Assembly (NCBI GenBank): GCA_004282895.1
Contig: SHLQ01000007.1
Span: forward strand, 1 to 42,023
Source: Acidimicrobiales bacterium
GTDB taxonomy: Bacteria; Actinomycetota; Acidimicrobiia; Acidimicrobiales; SHLQ01
Direction: 5' to 3'
DNA length: 42,023 bases
Part shown: one piece after another, positions 32,295-41,865 of the stretch
How positions within the stretch are numbered: position 1 is the stretch's first letter
Layout: each line of letters starts with the position of its first letter
Position numbers and translations under genes: made by a program
The notes under the pieces: model-generated
The model's input: only the letters and a program-made list of their open reading frames with translations
Database searches by the model: none
Told to the model about the DNA's origin: nothing

Positions 32295-32770
32295 CAGGCA
32301 CCCCCCGCCACGCTCTGTACTGCCTTCACAATGTTGTGATAGCCGGTACATCGACAGAGATTTCCTTCGAGGCCGTATCGGATATCGGACTCGGAGGGTT
32401 CAGCGTTCTCGGAGAGCAGCGATACCGAGGCCATGACCATGCCCGGTGTGCAGTAGCCGCACTGGAGCGCATGGCACTGCTGGAATGCCTCCTGCATCGG
32501 ATGCCAATTCTGATCGCCGGTGGCCGAGCCATCGGCCTGAGCCACGGCGGCCAGTCCTTCGATGGTGGTGACCGTCTCGCCATCGGCTTGTACGGCGAGC
32601 ATCGTGCACGCCTTCACCGATTTCCCGTCGATGTGGACCGTGCAGGCGCCACACGACGAGGTGTCGCAACCGATGTTGGTTCCCGTCAGCCCCAGTTCGT
32701 CGCGCAAGTGATGCACGAGCAACGTCCGGGGCTCGACCTCATTGCTGTAGGCCGTTCCATTTACCGTCAT
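32294..32770 (-). CDS. coxS: CO-dehydrogenase-like [2Fe-2S] subunit (small)
   Basis: CoxS carries two [2Fe-2S] clusters that relay electrons from the molybdenum site. The 158-residue protein has the plant-type cluster cysteines C35, C40, C43 and C55 ([10 protein letters not shown] ... KACTM) and the second cluster C104, C107, C139 and C141 (QCGYCTPG ... LCRCTG). All ligands are present. ATG at 32770 has AGGTG a few bases upstream; the much longer open frame upstream is not supported. It is the first gene of coxSLM, divergent from glgP. Confidence 0.94.
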   Translation of the reverse strand: MTVNGTAYSNEVEPRTLLVHHLRDELGLTGTNIGCDTSSCGACTVHIDGKSVKACTMLAVQADGETVTTIEGLAAVAQADGSATGDQNWHPMQEAFQQCHALQCGYCTPGMVMASVSLLSENAEPSESDIRYGLEGNLCRCTGYHNIVKAVQSVAGGA

Positions 32771-32939
32771 TGACACCTGCAAGATCCGTACCCCCGTGGT
32801 TCGTTTGGAAACTGAATCCGAGTCTTTCGCGAAAGTGTGACGCGCGCCACTCGAACGGCCGGTGTTCTTCCCGACTACGTTGGGGCTGCGACGGGTCGAC
32901 GAGCCACTCACGTCGCGCGTCGATCGGAAGGTATGGATC

Positions 32940-35498
32940 ATGAAACCGGCGATGACTTTCTCCGTCAGGGCAACTCTGCCGCCGGCGTTGGAGCCTCTTC
33001 GCCAGGTGGCCACCGACCTGCATTGGGCGTGGAATCACGACTCCATCGCGCTCCTCCGTCGGCTGGATGCCGACCTGTGGGAGGAAGCCGGGCACAACCC
33101 GGTGCTGATGTTGGGATCGATCGATCAGGAACGTCTCGACGAGGCGTCATTGGATCCGGTCTTTCTCGCCCACATGGAGCGGGTAGTCCAGACACTCGAT
33201 GGGTACGTTCAACAGCGGACCACCTGGTTCCGGCGACACCATGGCGACGGAGACGGGCTACAGGTCGCCTACTTCTCGCTCGAGTTCGGTCTGACTGAGT
33301 GTCTGTCGATCTTTGCCGGCGGGCTCGGAATCCTTGCTGGAGATCACCTCAAGTCGGCGAGTGATCTCGGGGTGCCTCTGGTGGGTGTGGGGCTGCTGTA
33401 TCAGGAGGGCTACTTCCATCAGGTCCTGAACGACGCTGGCTTTCAGCAGGAGATCTACACCCCGAACGACTTCGGAAACCTGCCCATCCAACAAGAGCTC
33501 CAGTCAGACGGACGTCCTCTCGTCGTCGAAACTCCGTTCCCTGACGGGCCTCTCCGCGCCTATGTCTGGCGCGTGACGGTCGGTCGGATCACGCTCTATC
33601 TCCTGGATGCCAAACACCCTGACAACGATGCGGCCGGCCAGGAGGTGACCCGACAGCTGTATGGGGGCGACCGCGCGAACCGCCTTCGCCAAGAGGTGCT
33701 GCTGGGCGTCGGTGGCGTCCGAGCGCTGGAGGCGATGGGCATTGAGCCGACCGTGTACCACATCAACGAGGGCCATTCAGCCTTCCTGATCCTCGAACGG
33801 ATCGTCCGGATCATGGAGGAGCAGGGATTGGATTTCGCCGCGGCCCGCGAGGCCGCTGCGGGGTTGGTCTTCACGACCCACACGCCGGTGGAGGCGGGCC
33901 ACGACTACTTCTCACCCCAACTGATCGAGCGGTATCTCGGCCAGTACGCAACGGCGGCTGGCATCACCATCCACGAGCTGCTTGGTCTGGGTCGTCGCGA
34001 TCCCACCGACTGGAACGAGGAGTTCTGCAACACGGTTCTCGGACTGCGTTGTGCCGCGTACACAAACGGTGTCAGCAAGCTGCACGGAGAGGTGTCCCGC
34101 TCGATGTGGCGCGGAGTATGGCCGGACGTTCCGGAGTCGGACGTGCCGATCGGATCGATTACGAACGGGGTGCATTTCGAGTCGTGGGTGTCGGACGAGC
34201 TCAAGGAGCTCTACGACCGCTACCTCGGCCCCCAGTGGCGCGAAGAGCCCGCGGACGCCTCGGTTTGGTCGCGGGCGTCGAAGATCCCGCCGGCCGAATT
34301 GTGGCGCATACATCAGCTACGGACGGACCGTCTCGTGGGGTTCGCCCGACGGCGGCTCTCGGCCCAATTGGCCGGACGTGGTGCGTCGCAGGCCGAGATC
34401 GACGTTGCTGAGGTCGTGCTTGATCCAAATGCGTTGACGATCGGGTTCTCGCGCCGCTTCGCCACGTACAAGCGGGCCACATTGCTCCTTTCCAACCCGG
34501 ATCGTCTCGAGAAGATCCTGACGAACGAGGAACGGCCGGTTCAGCTGATCTTTGCCGGTAAGGCCCATCCCAACGACCAGGAGGGAAAGGAGCTCATTCG
34601 TTCGATCATCGAACTCACCCGCCGGCCCGGCCTTCGCCGCCACCTGGTGTTCATCGCCGACTACGACATGGCGGTCGCTCGTTACCTCGTTCAAGGGTCC
34701 GACGTGTGGCTCAACACGCCGGTGCGCCCGCTCGAGGCGAGTGGCACCAGCGGTATGAAGGCGGCCGCCAACGGCGTGCTCAATCTCAGCACCCTCGATG
34801 GCTGGTGGGACGAGGCTTTCGAACCCGACGTCGGATGGGCGATCGGTGGGCGCAACCCGCACCCGGATCCTGCCGCTCGCGATCAGTCGGAGGCCCACGC
34901 GCTCTATGACCTCCTCGAGTACGACATCGTGCCGCTCTTCTACGAGCGCGGAGCCGACCGTCTACCCCGCCGCTGGATCGAGCGGATGCAAGCGAGCATG
35001 GCCAAACTCAACGGCGTGTACAACACCCACCGAATGGTCAGGGAATACACGGAGCGTTACTACCTCCCGGCAAACCGTCGAAGCGCTGAGCTGAACTCGG
35101 ATGGGGGTCGACGGGCGGTGGAGCTGGCCGAATGGCGCCAACGGATGTACGACGCCTGGGAGCGGGTGCGGGTGGTCGAACTTACGTCGGACCATGGCAC
35201 GGATGCGGTTTCGGTCAACGAGCGGGTGCCGGTTCGCGCCACCCTGGATCTCGGTGGGATCGACGCCGATTCGGTTGCCGTCGAGCTCTACCAGGGTCCG
35301 ATCGATGCCGACGGCAATGTCGCGGACGGTCTGGCCACACCCATGAGGCTCGACGGTCCGGCCGACGACGGCAACTGGACGTATAGCGCCGAGGTCACCT
35401 TCGCCAGGAGCGGCACCTCCGGATTCACCGTGCGCGTGGTTCCCAGCCAGCCAGACCTGGTCACCAGAATGATTCCAGGCCTGATCACCTGGGCCTGA
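32940..35498 (+). CDS. glgP: Alpha-glucan (glycogen) phosphorylase, DUF3417 type
   Basis: This GT35 enzyme releases glucose 1-phosphate from glycogen or maltodextrin using phosphate and PLP. The 852-residue protein has the N-terminal DUF3417 segment (about 1-110, [17 protein letters not shown]), then the phosphorylase body with [26 protein letters not shown]. The PLP lysine is K607 in [22 protein letters not shown]-terminal beta domain (about 735-850) follows. It belongs to the shorter bacterial type, not the allosteric 800-plus residue animal type. ATG at 32940 has GGAAGG about 8 bases upstream. It is monocistronic, in front of leuA. Confidence 0.95.
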   Translation: MKPAMTFSVRATLPPALEPLRQVATDLHWAWNHDSIALLRRLDADLWEEAGHNPVLMLGSIDQERLDEASLDPVFLAHMERVVQTLDGYVQQRTTWFRRHHGDGDGLQVAYFSLEFGLTECLSIFAGGLGILAGDHLKSASDLGVPLVGVGLLYQEGYFHQVLNDAGFQQEIYTPNDFGNLPIQQELQSDGRPLVVETPFPDGPLRAYVWRVTVGRITLYLLDAKHPDNDAAGQEVTRQLYGGDRANRLRQEVLLGVGGVRALEAMGIEPTVYHINEGHSAFLILERIVRIMEEQGLDFAAAREAAAGLVFTTHTPVEAGHDYFSPQLIERYLGQYATAAGITIHELLGLGRRDPTDWNEEFCNTVLGLRCAAYTNGVSKLHGEVSRSMWRGVWPDVPESDVPIGSITNGVHFESWVSDELKELYDRYLGPQWREEPADASVWSRASKIPPAELWRIHQLRTDRLVGFARRRLSAQLAGRGASQAEIDVAEVVLDPNALTIGFSRRFATYKRATLLLSNPDRLEKILTNEERPVQLIFAGKAHPNDQEGKELIRSIIELTRRPGLRRHLVFIADYDMAVARYLVQGSDVWLNTPVRPLEASGTSGMKAAANGVLNLSTLDGWWDEAFEPDVGWAIGGRNPHPDPAARDQSEAHALYDLLEYDIVPLFYERGADRLPRRWIERMQASMAKLNGVYNTHRMVREYTERYYLPANRRSAELNSDGGRRAVELAEWRQRMYDAWERVRVVELTSDHGTDAVSVNERVPVRATLDLGGIDADSVAVELYQGPIDADGNVADGLATPMRLDGPADDGNWTYSAEVTFARSGTSGFTVRVVPSQPDLVTRMIPGLITWA

Positions 35499-35544
35499 TC
35501 CATCGCGAGAGCGGGTCCACGTACGCTCGTTGCGAAACATCCGC

Positions 35545-35550
35545 TAGCCT
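35545..35550 (+). promoter_or_regulatory. -10 element (TAGCCT) of the leuA leader
   Basis: TAGCCT lies 8 bases before the leader ATG at 35559, predicting that the transcript starts at about 35557 and that the leader peptide is leaderless or nearly so. No clear -35 is visible. Confidence 0.45.
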
Positions 35551-35558
35551 GATCGACG

Positions 35559-35606
35559 ATGGACTTTCGACTTCTTGCGCTTCGACTTATGGGCCCGGCC
35601 TACTGA
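35559..35606 (+). CDS. leuA leader peptide
   Basis: A 15-codon frame encodes MDFRLLALRLMGPAY. Four of the 15 residues are Leu, all written CTT, a codon that is uncommon in a genome of this G+C content. It ends at TGA 35604-35606, inside the terminator hairpin, and leuA follows 61 bases later. Ribosome pausing on CTT codons when leucyl-tRNA is short would control leuA expression. The Leu-rich leader in front of leuA is a known arrangement, and a conserved pseudoknot (LEU element) has been described upstream of leuA in many actinobacteria. Confidence 0.75.
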   Translation: MDFRLLALRLMGPAY

Positions 35607-35633
35607 GCATCCTCAGTTTCGCCGGGATTTTGT
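35594..35633 (+). terminator. leuA attenuator hairpin
   Basis: CCCGGC (35594-35599) pairs with GCCGGG (35621-35626), and inside it ACTGAG (35602-35607) pairs with CTCAGT (35612-35617) around CATC. ATTTTGT follows directly, giving a terminator. A ribosome stalled at the last Leu codon (35586-35588) would cover about to 35600 and so block the left arm. GAAGTCG (35647-35653) can also pair with CGACTTC (35568-35574) in the leader. Confidence 0.6.
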
Positions 35634-35667
35634 CGTAGCCGCATTCGAAGTCGTTTAGGAGAATCTC

Positions 35668-37362
35668 ATGAGCAGTCGCTCAGCCCAGAAGCCATCATCC
35701 ATGCCGGTCGAAAAGTACCAGGCATTCCCCGCCGTCGATCTTCCCGATCGCACGTGGCCGTCCAACACCATCACGAAGGCGCCGCTGTGGTGCAGCGTTG
35801 ATCTTCGCGATGGCAACCAGGCCCTCATCGAACCGATGGACAGCGAGCGCAAGTGGAAGATGTTCACCAAGCTCGTCGAAGCGGGTTTCAAGGAGATCGA
35901 AGTTGGCTTTCCGTCCGCGTCGGACACCGACTTCCAGTTCGTGCGCGAAATCATCGAGCAGGGCGCGATTCCGGACGACGTGACCATCCAGGTGCTCACC
36001 CAGTGTCGGCCCGAGCTCATCAAACGAACGTATGAGGCGATCGCTGGCGCCAAGCAGGCGATCGTGCACATCTACAACAGCACCTCAACGCTGCAACGTG
36101 AGGTGGTCTTCGGACTCGATGAGGATGGGATCGTCGACATTGCCTTGAAGGGTGCGGCGCTGTGCCGCGAGCTCGAATCCACCATCCCGGAAACGAAGGT
36201 GCACTACGAGTATTCGCCCGAGTCGTTCACGGGCACGGAACTGCCGTTCGCGAAACGTATCTGTGACGAAGTGATCGACATCCTCGACCCGACCGACAAG
36301 ACCGTCATCATCAACCTGCCGGCCACGGTCGAGATGAGCACCGCCAACATCTACGGCGACATGATCGAATGGATGCACCGCAATCTGGCGCGTCGGGACG
36401 AGATCGTCCTGAGCCTGCACCCCCACAACGATCGGGGCACCGGTGTCGCGGCCGCCGAGTTCGGCGTGATGGCTGGCGCCGATCGGGTCGAGGGCACCTT
36501 GTTCGGCAACGGTGAACGAACCGGCAACGTCGACGTCATCAACATCGCGATGAACCTGTTCAGCCAGGGGGTCGACCCGGAACTCGACATCTCGGATATC
36601 AACGAGCTTCGCCGCACCGCCGAGTACTGCAATCAGCTGCCGGTCCACCCCCGGCATCCCTATGTTGGCGACCTGGTCTACACCGCATTCAGTGGGTCAC
36701 ATCAGGACGCCATCAAGAAGGGCTTCGATGCGCTCGAGAAAAACGAATCGTCGCTGTTCGAGGTGCCATACATCCCCATCGATCCCGAGGACGTCGGTCG
36801 CTCCTACGAGGACGTGATCCGGGTCAACAGCCAGTCGGGCAAGGGCGGCGTGTCCTACCTGCTCAAGACGGAGCACAACATCGACCTGCCCCGACGGATG
36901 CAGATCGAGTTCACCCGCGTCATTCAGGACATCACCGATCGCACCGGTAAGGAAATGACCGCCGGCAACATCTATGACGAATTCGATGCCACGTACCTTG
37001 GCCTCGACTCGCCCTTCCTGTTGAACGGCTATGAGTCCGCTCAGAACACCCGCGGTCAGGATCTAACGCTGCTAACGGCTCGGATTACGCGCGATGGCGA
37101 GGCACATGTAGTGCAGGGCACAGGTTCTGGTGCGCTCTCCGCGTTCGTCTCCGGTCTGACCGAACTCACCGATCTCGACATCCGAGTACTTGACTACCAT
37201 GAGCACTCGAAGGGGTCCGGCAAGGACGCCACGGCGGTGACGTTCATCGAGACGCAGATCAATGGCGTGGAGCTGTGGGGTTGCGGCATGCACTCCGACA
37301 TCACGACGTCGTCGATGCGGGCGATCGTGTCGGCGCTGAACCGATTCAGCGCACTGGCCTAG
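35668..37362 (+). CDS. leuA: 2-isopropylmalate synthase
   Basis: LeuA condenses acetyl-CoA with 2-oxoisovalerate in the first committed step of leucine synthesis, with leucine as feedback inhibitor. The 564-residue protein has the DRE-TIM metallolyase barrel (about 1-390) with DLRDGNQALIEPMD, the metal-binding HPHNDRGTG and FGNGERTGNVDV, then the C-terminal LeuA dimerisation/regulatory domain (about 430-564) with TGSGALSAFVSGL. Length and sequence match the long actinobacterial type. ATG at 35668 has AGGAG at 35657-35661. Expression is likely controlled by the attenuator just upstream. The gene is convergent with an HD-GYP gene, with 7 bases between. Confidence 0.97.
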   Translation: MSSRSAQKPSSMPVEKYQAFPAVDLPDRTWPSNTITKAPLWCSVDLRDGNQALIEPMDSERKWKMFTKLVEAGFKEIEVGFPSASDTDFQFVREIIEQGAIPDDVTIQVLTQCRPELIKRTYEAIAGAKQAIVHIYNSTSTLQREVVFGLDEDGIVDIALKGAALCRELESTIPETKVHYEYSPESFTGTELPFAKRICDEVIDILDPTDKTVIINLPATVEMSTANIYGDMIEWMHRNLARRDEIVLSLHPHNDRGTGVAAAEFGVMAGADRVEGTLFGNGERTGNVDVINIAMNLFSQGVDPELDISDINELRRTAEYCNQLPVHPRHPYVGDLVYTAFSGSHQDAIKKGFDALEKNESSLFEVPYIPIDPEDVGRSYEDVIRVNSQSGKGGVSYLLKTEHNIDLPRRMQIEFTRVIQDITDRTGKEMTAGNIYDEFDATYLGLDSPFLLNGYESAQNTRGQDLTLLTARITRDGEAHVVQGTGSGALSAFVSGLTELTDLDIRVLDYHEHSKGSGKDATAVTFIETQINGVELWGCGMHSDITTSSMRAIVSALNRFSALA

Positions 37363-37369
37363 CTGTTCG

Positions 37370-39259
37370 TCAGCGAACGAGCGGTCGGGTCTCTGAGGAC
37401 ACGACTTTCGAGCCATTGAGGAGATCGAGTCGCATCTCGTAGACGCCCAACGCGAAGTTGCCGACGTCGAGTGTGACGCCAACCGCGGTTGCGCCGGATG
37501 CGACCGGTACCTCTTGCACCAGCACGTCGTCGACGTAGACCGCGAGCGTGTCGCCGCTGACGTTGACGTAGATGTCGTCGACGAGCACGGCCTGCAACCG
37601 GTAGTTGAAGCTCAGTACCTGTTTGGACGGGTCCCGGGGTGGCAGCGAGGTCGTCGGCTCCGCGACGGGCTCCGTCGTCGGCGTGATGGTGGTGCTCGTC
37701 GTCGATGTGGTCGTCGTCGATGTGGTGGTGGTCGTTTCCACCGCGTCATCGACAGTCTCTGACGTTGCGTCCTCGACCACGACTTCCTCGAACGCAATCG
37801 CGGGCGGAGAGTCCTCTGGGACGGAGACGCCAGCGCTCAGCAGTCCAGCGAGAATGGAACCTCCAACGACGGTCGACGTGGCAATACCACTCAAGACGGT
37901 CGAGTCCGCGGCTACCGACAGGCCGGCGAAGGTCACGGCCCACCCGCGAACATGCGCGAGTTTGGCGTTTCCAATGCGCAGAAATGCGGCCACGACGGTC
38001 GGGTCGAATTGCGCGCCGGCACCCGCAACCAGTTCCTCGCGCGCGAAATCGATGGAGTGAGGCTTCTTGTAGGACCGGGCATGGGTCATCACATCGAACG
38101 CATCCGCAACCGCCACGATACGAGCGATCAGAGGGATCTGGTCACCGGAGAGCTGATTCGGATAGCCGGTTCCATCCCAGTTCTCGTGGTGATATTCCGC
38201 GGCGTCGTACATCGACGGGCCCAACCAGGATTCGAGCGGTTCGAGATAGCTGCGGGCATTGTTGGGATGAAGCCGAAGGATGGTCCATTGGGCTTCGGTT
38301 GGTTCATCGGGCGTTTGCAGGACCGCAGCCGGAACGTCGAGCTTTCCCATGTCATGCAGAAGGGCGGACCAGCTCAGTTGGGCCAATTCGGCTTCACTGA
38401 ACCCGAGTTCTTCGCCGATCAACGTCGAGTAGGCGCGAACTCGCTCGATGTGTCCCCGCGTCAATCGTTCGTGGCGGTTCATGTCGGACAGCAACTGCAT
38501 GAGGTACTCAGCCTGCTCGTCGACGCTCAACGCCTTGTCGGTGGAGATCCTTGACCGGGCGGATCCCGCTCGGAGAGCGGAGCGGAATCGGCTGTCCATT
38601 TCCTCGTTGAAGTTGCTGGCCATCGAATACAGGCGGGTGTACACGAGCGCTCGTTCCACGAGGATGCTGAGGGCTTTTGCCACCACGATGGCGATGACCA
38701 CAACCGTCAGTACCCAGATGCCAAAGTCGAGTCTGTCGTCGAAGGGTTTGCCGTAGCGAAGCAGCAGCATGGCAATGATGAACGAACCGACCGCGGGGAC
38801 GAGGAAGGCGGTCAGTTTCAGGAGGCGGTCTGCGTACTTCCGCCTTGTGGCCGGCGCGGCGACGAAGTTGTCTCCCAGCAGACGGGTGCGCTCGACTTGT
38901 TCCATCGGCGCTGCGATGGGCTCGTCGGCTTCTCCAGCCGCTGCGGCGATCGACCACACGGACTGTGCCGATGGTCGATCATCGGGTTGCTCTGGATCCG
39001 GATCCTCTTCGGTTGCGTGTTCGCTCACGTCTGTCTCTTCGATTTCGTCTGCCACTTCGGTCTCGTCTGCCACTTCGGTCTCGTCTGCTTCTTCGGCAAA
39101 ATCGAGGTCGTCCCAAAGCGTGGAATCACCGGAGCCGTCGTCCTTGAGATCAACCGGAGTGACTGAAGGGGTCTCGACGTCGAAGTCGGTGAACTCGAGC
39201 GCGACCTGGTCGATGCCTGCGGTCTCGGGGGTCTGGGGTTCGAGTTCGGCGTCGTCCAT
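37370..39259 (-). CDS. Transmembrane HD-GYP protein with external C-terminal domain (copy A)
   Basis: The 629-residue protein has an acidic cytoplasmic N-terminus (1-145, including a 6-residue repeat of DETEVA type), transmembrane helices at about 148-167 and 181-200, an HD-GYP domain (about 250-430) and a third helix at about 455-476. A Thr-rich stalk (about 509-535) and a beta-rich C-terminal domain (about 548-629) follow. The HD-GYP motifs are complete: HD at 302-303 (LLHDMGKLDVP) and HHENWDGTGYP at 357-367, so it can be expected to hydrolyse cyclic di-GMP. Three helices place the stalk and last domain outside the cell. The stop of copy B lies 5 bases upstream of its ATG, so they form one transcript. 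Confidence 0.9.
   Translation of the reverse strand: MDDAELEPQTPETAGIDQVALEFTDFDVETPSVTPVDLKDDGSGDSTLWDDLDFAEEADETEVADETEVADEIEETDVSEHATEEDPDPEQPDDRPSAQSVWSIAAAAGEADEPIAAPMEQVERTRLLGDNFVAAPATRRKYADRLLKLTAFLVPAVGSFIIAMLLLRYGKPFDDRLDFGIWVLTVVVIAIVVAKALSILVERALVYTRLYSMASNFNEEMDSRFRSALRAGSARSRISTDKALSVDEQAEYLMQLLSDMNRHERLTRGHIERVRAYSTLIGEELGFSEAELAQLSWSALLHDMGKLDVPAAVLQTPDEPTEAQWTILRLHPNNARSYLEPLESWLGPSMYDAAEYHHENWDGTGYPNQLSGDQIPLIARIVAVADAFDVMTHARSYKKPHSIDFAREELVAGAGAQFDPTVVAAFLRIGNAKLAHVRGWAVTFAGLSVAADSTVLSGIATSTVVGGSILAGLLSAGVSVPEDSPPAIAFEEVVVEDATSETVDDAVETTTTTSTTTTSTTSTTITPTTEPVAEPTTSLPPRDPSKQVLSFNYRLQAVLVDDIYVNVSGDTLAVYVDDVLVQEVPVASGATAVGVTLDVGNFALGVYEMRLDLLNGSKVVSSETRPLVR
39043..39096 (-). 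repeat. Three 18-base tandem repeats inside the HD-GYP gene (copy A)
   Basis: Units at 39043-39060, 39061-39078 and 39079-39096 share a TCGTCTGCCACTTCGG core with few changes. They encode 6-residue acidic repeats in the cytoplasmic tail and may vary in number among strains. Confidence 0.7.
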
Positions 39260-39264
39260 GGCTG

Positions 39265-40731
39265 CTACCGGAAGATCGGCAACGACTCGCTGGATACGAG
39301 TTCACCGTTGTCGAAGAGGTCGAAGCGGACATTGTGGGCGCCGGGCGCGAGGTCGGTTGCGTCGATAATCACCGAGAGGGCTCGCTGGCCGTCCTCAAGT
39401 GCGATGACGTGGTTGGGAATGTTGTCGACGAAGACCTGCAGGGTGTCTGCGGAAACCGTTGTCTCGATTCCGTCGACTTCGATCGTCTTGATCTGGTACG
39501 CAATGCTGAGCAGTTCGATTGGCTTCGCCGTGGTCGTGGTCGTGGTTGTCGCGATCGTCGTGGTCGTGGTCGTGGGCCGCGGGTTCGTCGAGGGAGTTGC
39601 AGGAGCGGCTGTTGTGGTGGTCGTCGTTGTGGTTACTGCTTCAAACGCGATCACGGGTGGAGGAGCAACCGTCGGTGGCGGAATGTCGGCGACAACCACA
39701 CCAATGGCCACGGAACCAACGACTGCCGCGGTCTGCGCGCCGACGGCAACCAAGTTGGACTCTGCTGCGACGCCGATGCCGGCGACCGACGTCGACCAAC
39801 CCCGGATTGCGCCAAGATCAGCGTCACCGATGCCGATGAACACGGCCACAAGTTCCGGGTCGAAATGGCTGCCGGCGCCCTGTTGGAGGACCTCTCGGGC
39901 TTCGCTGAGAGAGATGGTGTCGCGATAGCTGCGAGGGTGGGTCATGACATCGAATGCATCGGCGATCGCGATGATGCGGCCGAACAACGGGATGTCGACG
40001 CCAAGGAATCCGCGCGGGTAGCCGGTTCCGTCCCAGCGTTCGTGGTGGGCGAGGGGACCGTGAAGGACCTCCGGACCGAGCCACGTCTCGAGCGGCTCCA
40101 CATACTTGCGGCTGTTGAGAGGATGACGCTTCAGGACGGCCCACTGTGCGGTGGTCGGCTTGACTGGCGTCGAGAGAATGGAGGGAGGAACGTCGAGCTT
40201 GCCGACGTCGTGAAGAAGGGCCGAGAACGACAACGACTTCAGACGATCCTCGTCGAATCCGAGCTCGCGGCCGATGAGCACGCTGTACGCCCGGACTCGT
40301 TCGCTGTGGCCCCGGGTCAGTCGATCGTGGCCGTTGATCCGATGTAGGAGGGCAAGTACGTGTTCGAACTGTTCCTGGGTGCTGAGCTGTACCCGTCCGG
40401 TCTTCAACATCTTCTTGGGGTTGCCGGCCCGAAGCGTGGTGCGGAAACGGTCATGGATCTCTTCGTCGAAGTTCGATGCAGATTCGTACAGACGCGTCAA
40501 GGGGAGGATCCGTTGGATCAACATGCTGACGATGAAGCTGGCGATGATCGACAACAGCACGGCGGACAGGACCCAGGTGAAATAGTCGCGGTTGTCGTCG
40601 AACGGCTTCGCGTTGTGCAAAACAAGGACCGCGACGACGAAACCGGCGAACGCCGGAATCAGAAATGCAATGACCTTGACGATGCGAGCCGCGCGATGAC
40701 GCTTCTCGATCGGGCTATTTTCCGTTGTCAC
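39265..40731 (-). CDS. Transmembrane HD-GYP protein with external C-terminal domain (copy B)
   Basis: The 488-residue protein has the same layout as copy A without the long acidic N-terminus: helices at about 17-38 and 51-73, an HD-GYP domain (about 120-300), a third helix at about 328-348, a Thr-rich stalk (about 367-402) and a beta-rich C-terminal domain (403-488). HD at 174-175 ([11 protein letters not shown]) and [11 protein letters not shown] at 229-239 are intact. Both copies end with a closely similar SSExxPxxR stretch, showing duplication. GTG at 40731 has GAGGA about 9 bases upstream. Active c-di-GMP phosphodiesterase activity is inferred. Confidence 0.9.
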   Translation of the reverse strand: MTTENSPIEKRHRAARIVKVIAFLIPAFAGFVVAVLVLHNAKPFDDNRDYFTWVLSAVLLSIIASFIVSMLIQRILPLTRLYESASNFDEEIHDRFRTTLRAGNPKKMLKTGRVQLSTQEQFEHVLALLHRINGHDRLTRGHSERVRAYSVLIGRELGFDEDRLKSLSFSALLHDVGKLDVPPSILSTPVKPTTAQWAVLKRHPLNSRKYVEPLETWLGPEVLHGPLAHHERWDGTGYPRGFLGVDIPLFGRIIAIADAFDVMTHPRSYRDTISLSEAREVLQQGAGSHFDPELVAVFIGIGDADLGAIRGWSTSVAGIGVAAESNLVAVGAQTAAVVGSVAIGVVVADIPPPTVAPPPVIAFEAVTTTTTTTTAAPATPSTNPRPTTTTTTIATTTTTTTAKPIELLSIAYQIKTIEVDGIETTVSADTLQVFVDNIPNHVIALEDGQRALSVIIDATDLAPGAHNVRFDLFDNGELVSSESLPIFR

Positions 40732-40819
40732 GGGGACGGTCCTCGAGTCGGTACTTGGTGTACTCCTTTCGGACCGTGAACCGTTGTCGTTAGGGGTTTC
40801 GCGTAATGCGGAAATTCAT

Positions 40820-40848
40820 TTGGGTTTCGCGGTGGGCTCTCGTAGACT
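40820..40848 (+). promoter_or_regulatory. Putative promoter of rpsL-rpsG
   Basis: TTGGGT (40820-40825) and TAGACT (40843-40848) are separated by 17 bases. The transcript would begin near 40855, leaving a leader of about 105 bases before the rpsL ATG. Confidence 0.45.
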
Positions 40849-40960
40849 GCTGAGCTGGCCCAACCGCGGTTGCGCCCGAAAAGCCTGGTGTCTGCATTCC
40901 CGCAGCACCTTGACGAAGAACGTGGGCCCAGCCCGGGTCACAGACGCCGAAAGTTTCCTT

Positions 40961-41329
40961 ATGCCAACAATCAATCAGCTGGTCCGCAAGGGCCGCGAAT
41001 CCAAGCGCCGCAAGGAAGCCACGCCGGCGCTCAAAGGTGCTCCGCAGCGCCGCGGTGTGTGCACCCGTGTGTACACCACGACACCAAAGAAGCCGAACTC
41101 CGCGCTTCGCAAGGTCTGTCGTGTGCGATTGACCTCCGGTATTGAGGTCACGGCGTACATTCCCGGTGAGGGCCACAACCTCCAGGAGCACAGCATCGTG
41201 CTCGTACGTGGTGGTCGTGTGAAGGACCTTCCCGGTGTTCGTTACAAGGTCATCCGCGGCACGCTCGATACCTCCGGTGTTCGTGATCGCAAGCAAGCCC
41301 GTAGCCGCTACGGCGCCAAGAAGGACTAG
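40961..41329 (+). CDS. rpsL: 30S ribosomal protein S12
   Basis: S12 of 122 residues, a decoding-centre protein of the small subunit. [24 protein letters not shown] and [15 protein letters not shown] are fully conserved. Lys43 and Lys88, where streptomycin-resistance changes occur, are the wild-type residues; Asp89, a methylthiolation site, is present. ATG at 40961 fixes the standard MPTINQL start; a longer frame upstream is not real. It leads the rpsL-rpsG-fusA string, with rpsG beginning 5 bases after its stop. Confidence 0.98.
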   Translation: MPTINQLVRKGRESKRRKEATPALKGAPQRRGVCTRVYTTTPKKPNSALRKVCRVRLTSGIEVTAYIPGEGHNLQEHSIVLVRGGRVKDLPGVRYKVIRGTLDTSGVRDRKQARSRYGAKKD

Positions 41330-41334
41330 GTCGC

Positions 41335-41802
41335 ATGCGCAAGAACGCTGCTCCCCGTCGGGAGCTTTCCCCCGATCCGGTCTATGACTCGATCCTTGTA
41401 ACCCAGTTCGTCAACAAGGTGCTTCAGCGCGGCAAGCGTGCCACCGCCGAACGCATCATGTACGAAGCGATGGATATCGTCGGCGAGAAGACCGGCGGCG
41501 AAGCGTTGTCGGTACTCAAGCGTGCGGTGGACAACACCCGTCCGCAGCTCGAGGTCCGCAGCCGTCGTGTCGGTGGAGCCACGTATCAGGTTCCGGTCGA
41601 GGTTCGTCCTCGCCGGGCCAACACGTTGGCGATCCGCTGGTTGGTCAACAATGCGCGCAAGCGTCGCGAGCGCAGCATGTCCCAACGTATGGCGAATGAG
41701 ATCCTTGATGCATCGAACGCCGTTGGCGCCTCGGTCAAACAACGCGAGGATCTGCACAAGATGGCGGACGCGAACAAGGCCTTTGCGCACTACCGCTGGT
41801 AG
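41335..41802 (+). CDS. rpsG: 30S ribosomal protein S7
   Basis: S7 of 155 residues, a primary 16S rRNA-binding protein of the head of the 30S subunit. The N-terminus [19 protein letters not shown], the [13 protein letters not shown] segment and the [10 protein letters not shown] end are diagnostic. It follows rpsL by 5 bases. The gap of 147 bases to fusA contains a possible promoter and hairpin. Confidence 0.98.
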   Translation: MRKNAAPRRELSPDPVYDSILVTQFVNKVLQRGKRATAERIMYEAMDIVGEKTGGEALSVLKRAVDNTRPQLEVRSRRVGGATYQVPVEVRPRRANTLAIRWLVNNARKRRERSMSQRMANEILDASNAVGASVKQREDLHKMADANKAFAHYRW

Positions 41803-41865
41803 CTGCGCGTAGAGCCATGAGCTGTGCTGTGACCACATTCCACCGGTTTGCAGGGCAGTCGACCC

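Noticed and set aside
29113-32770. True form I CO dehydrogenase
   Set aside because: The copper-binding AYxCSFR loop is replaced by AYRGAGR, and the gene order is S-L-M rather than M-S-L.
35499-35667. T-box riboswitch upstream of leuA
   Set aside because: There is no AGGGTGGNACCGCG motif. The Leu-rich reading frame and terminator explain the region better.
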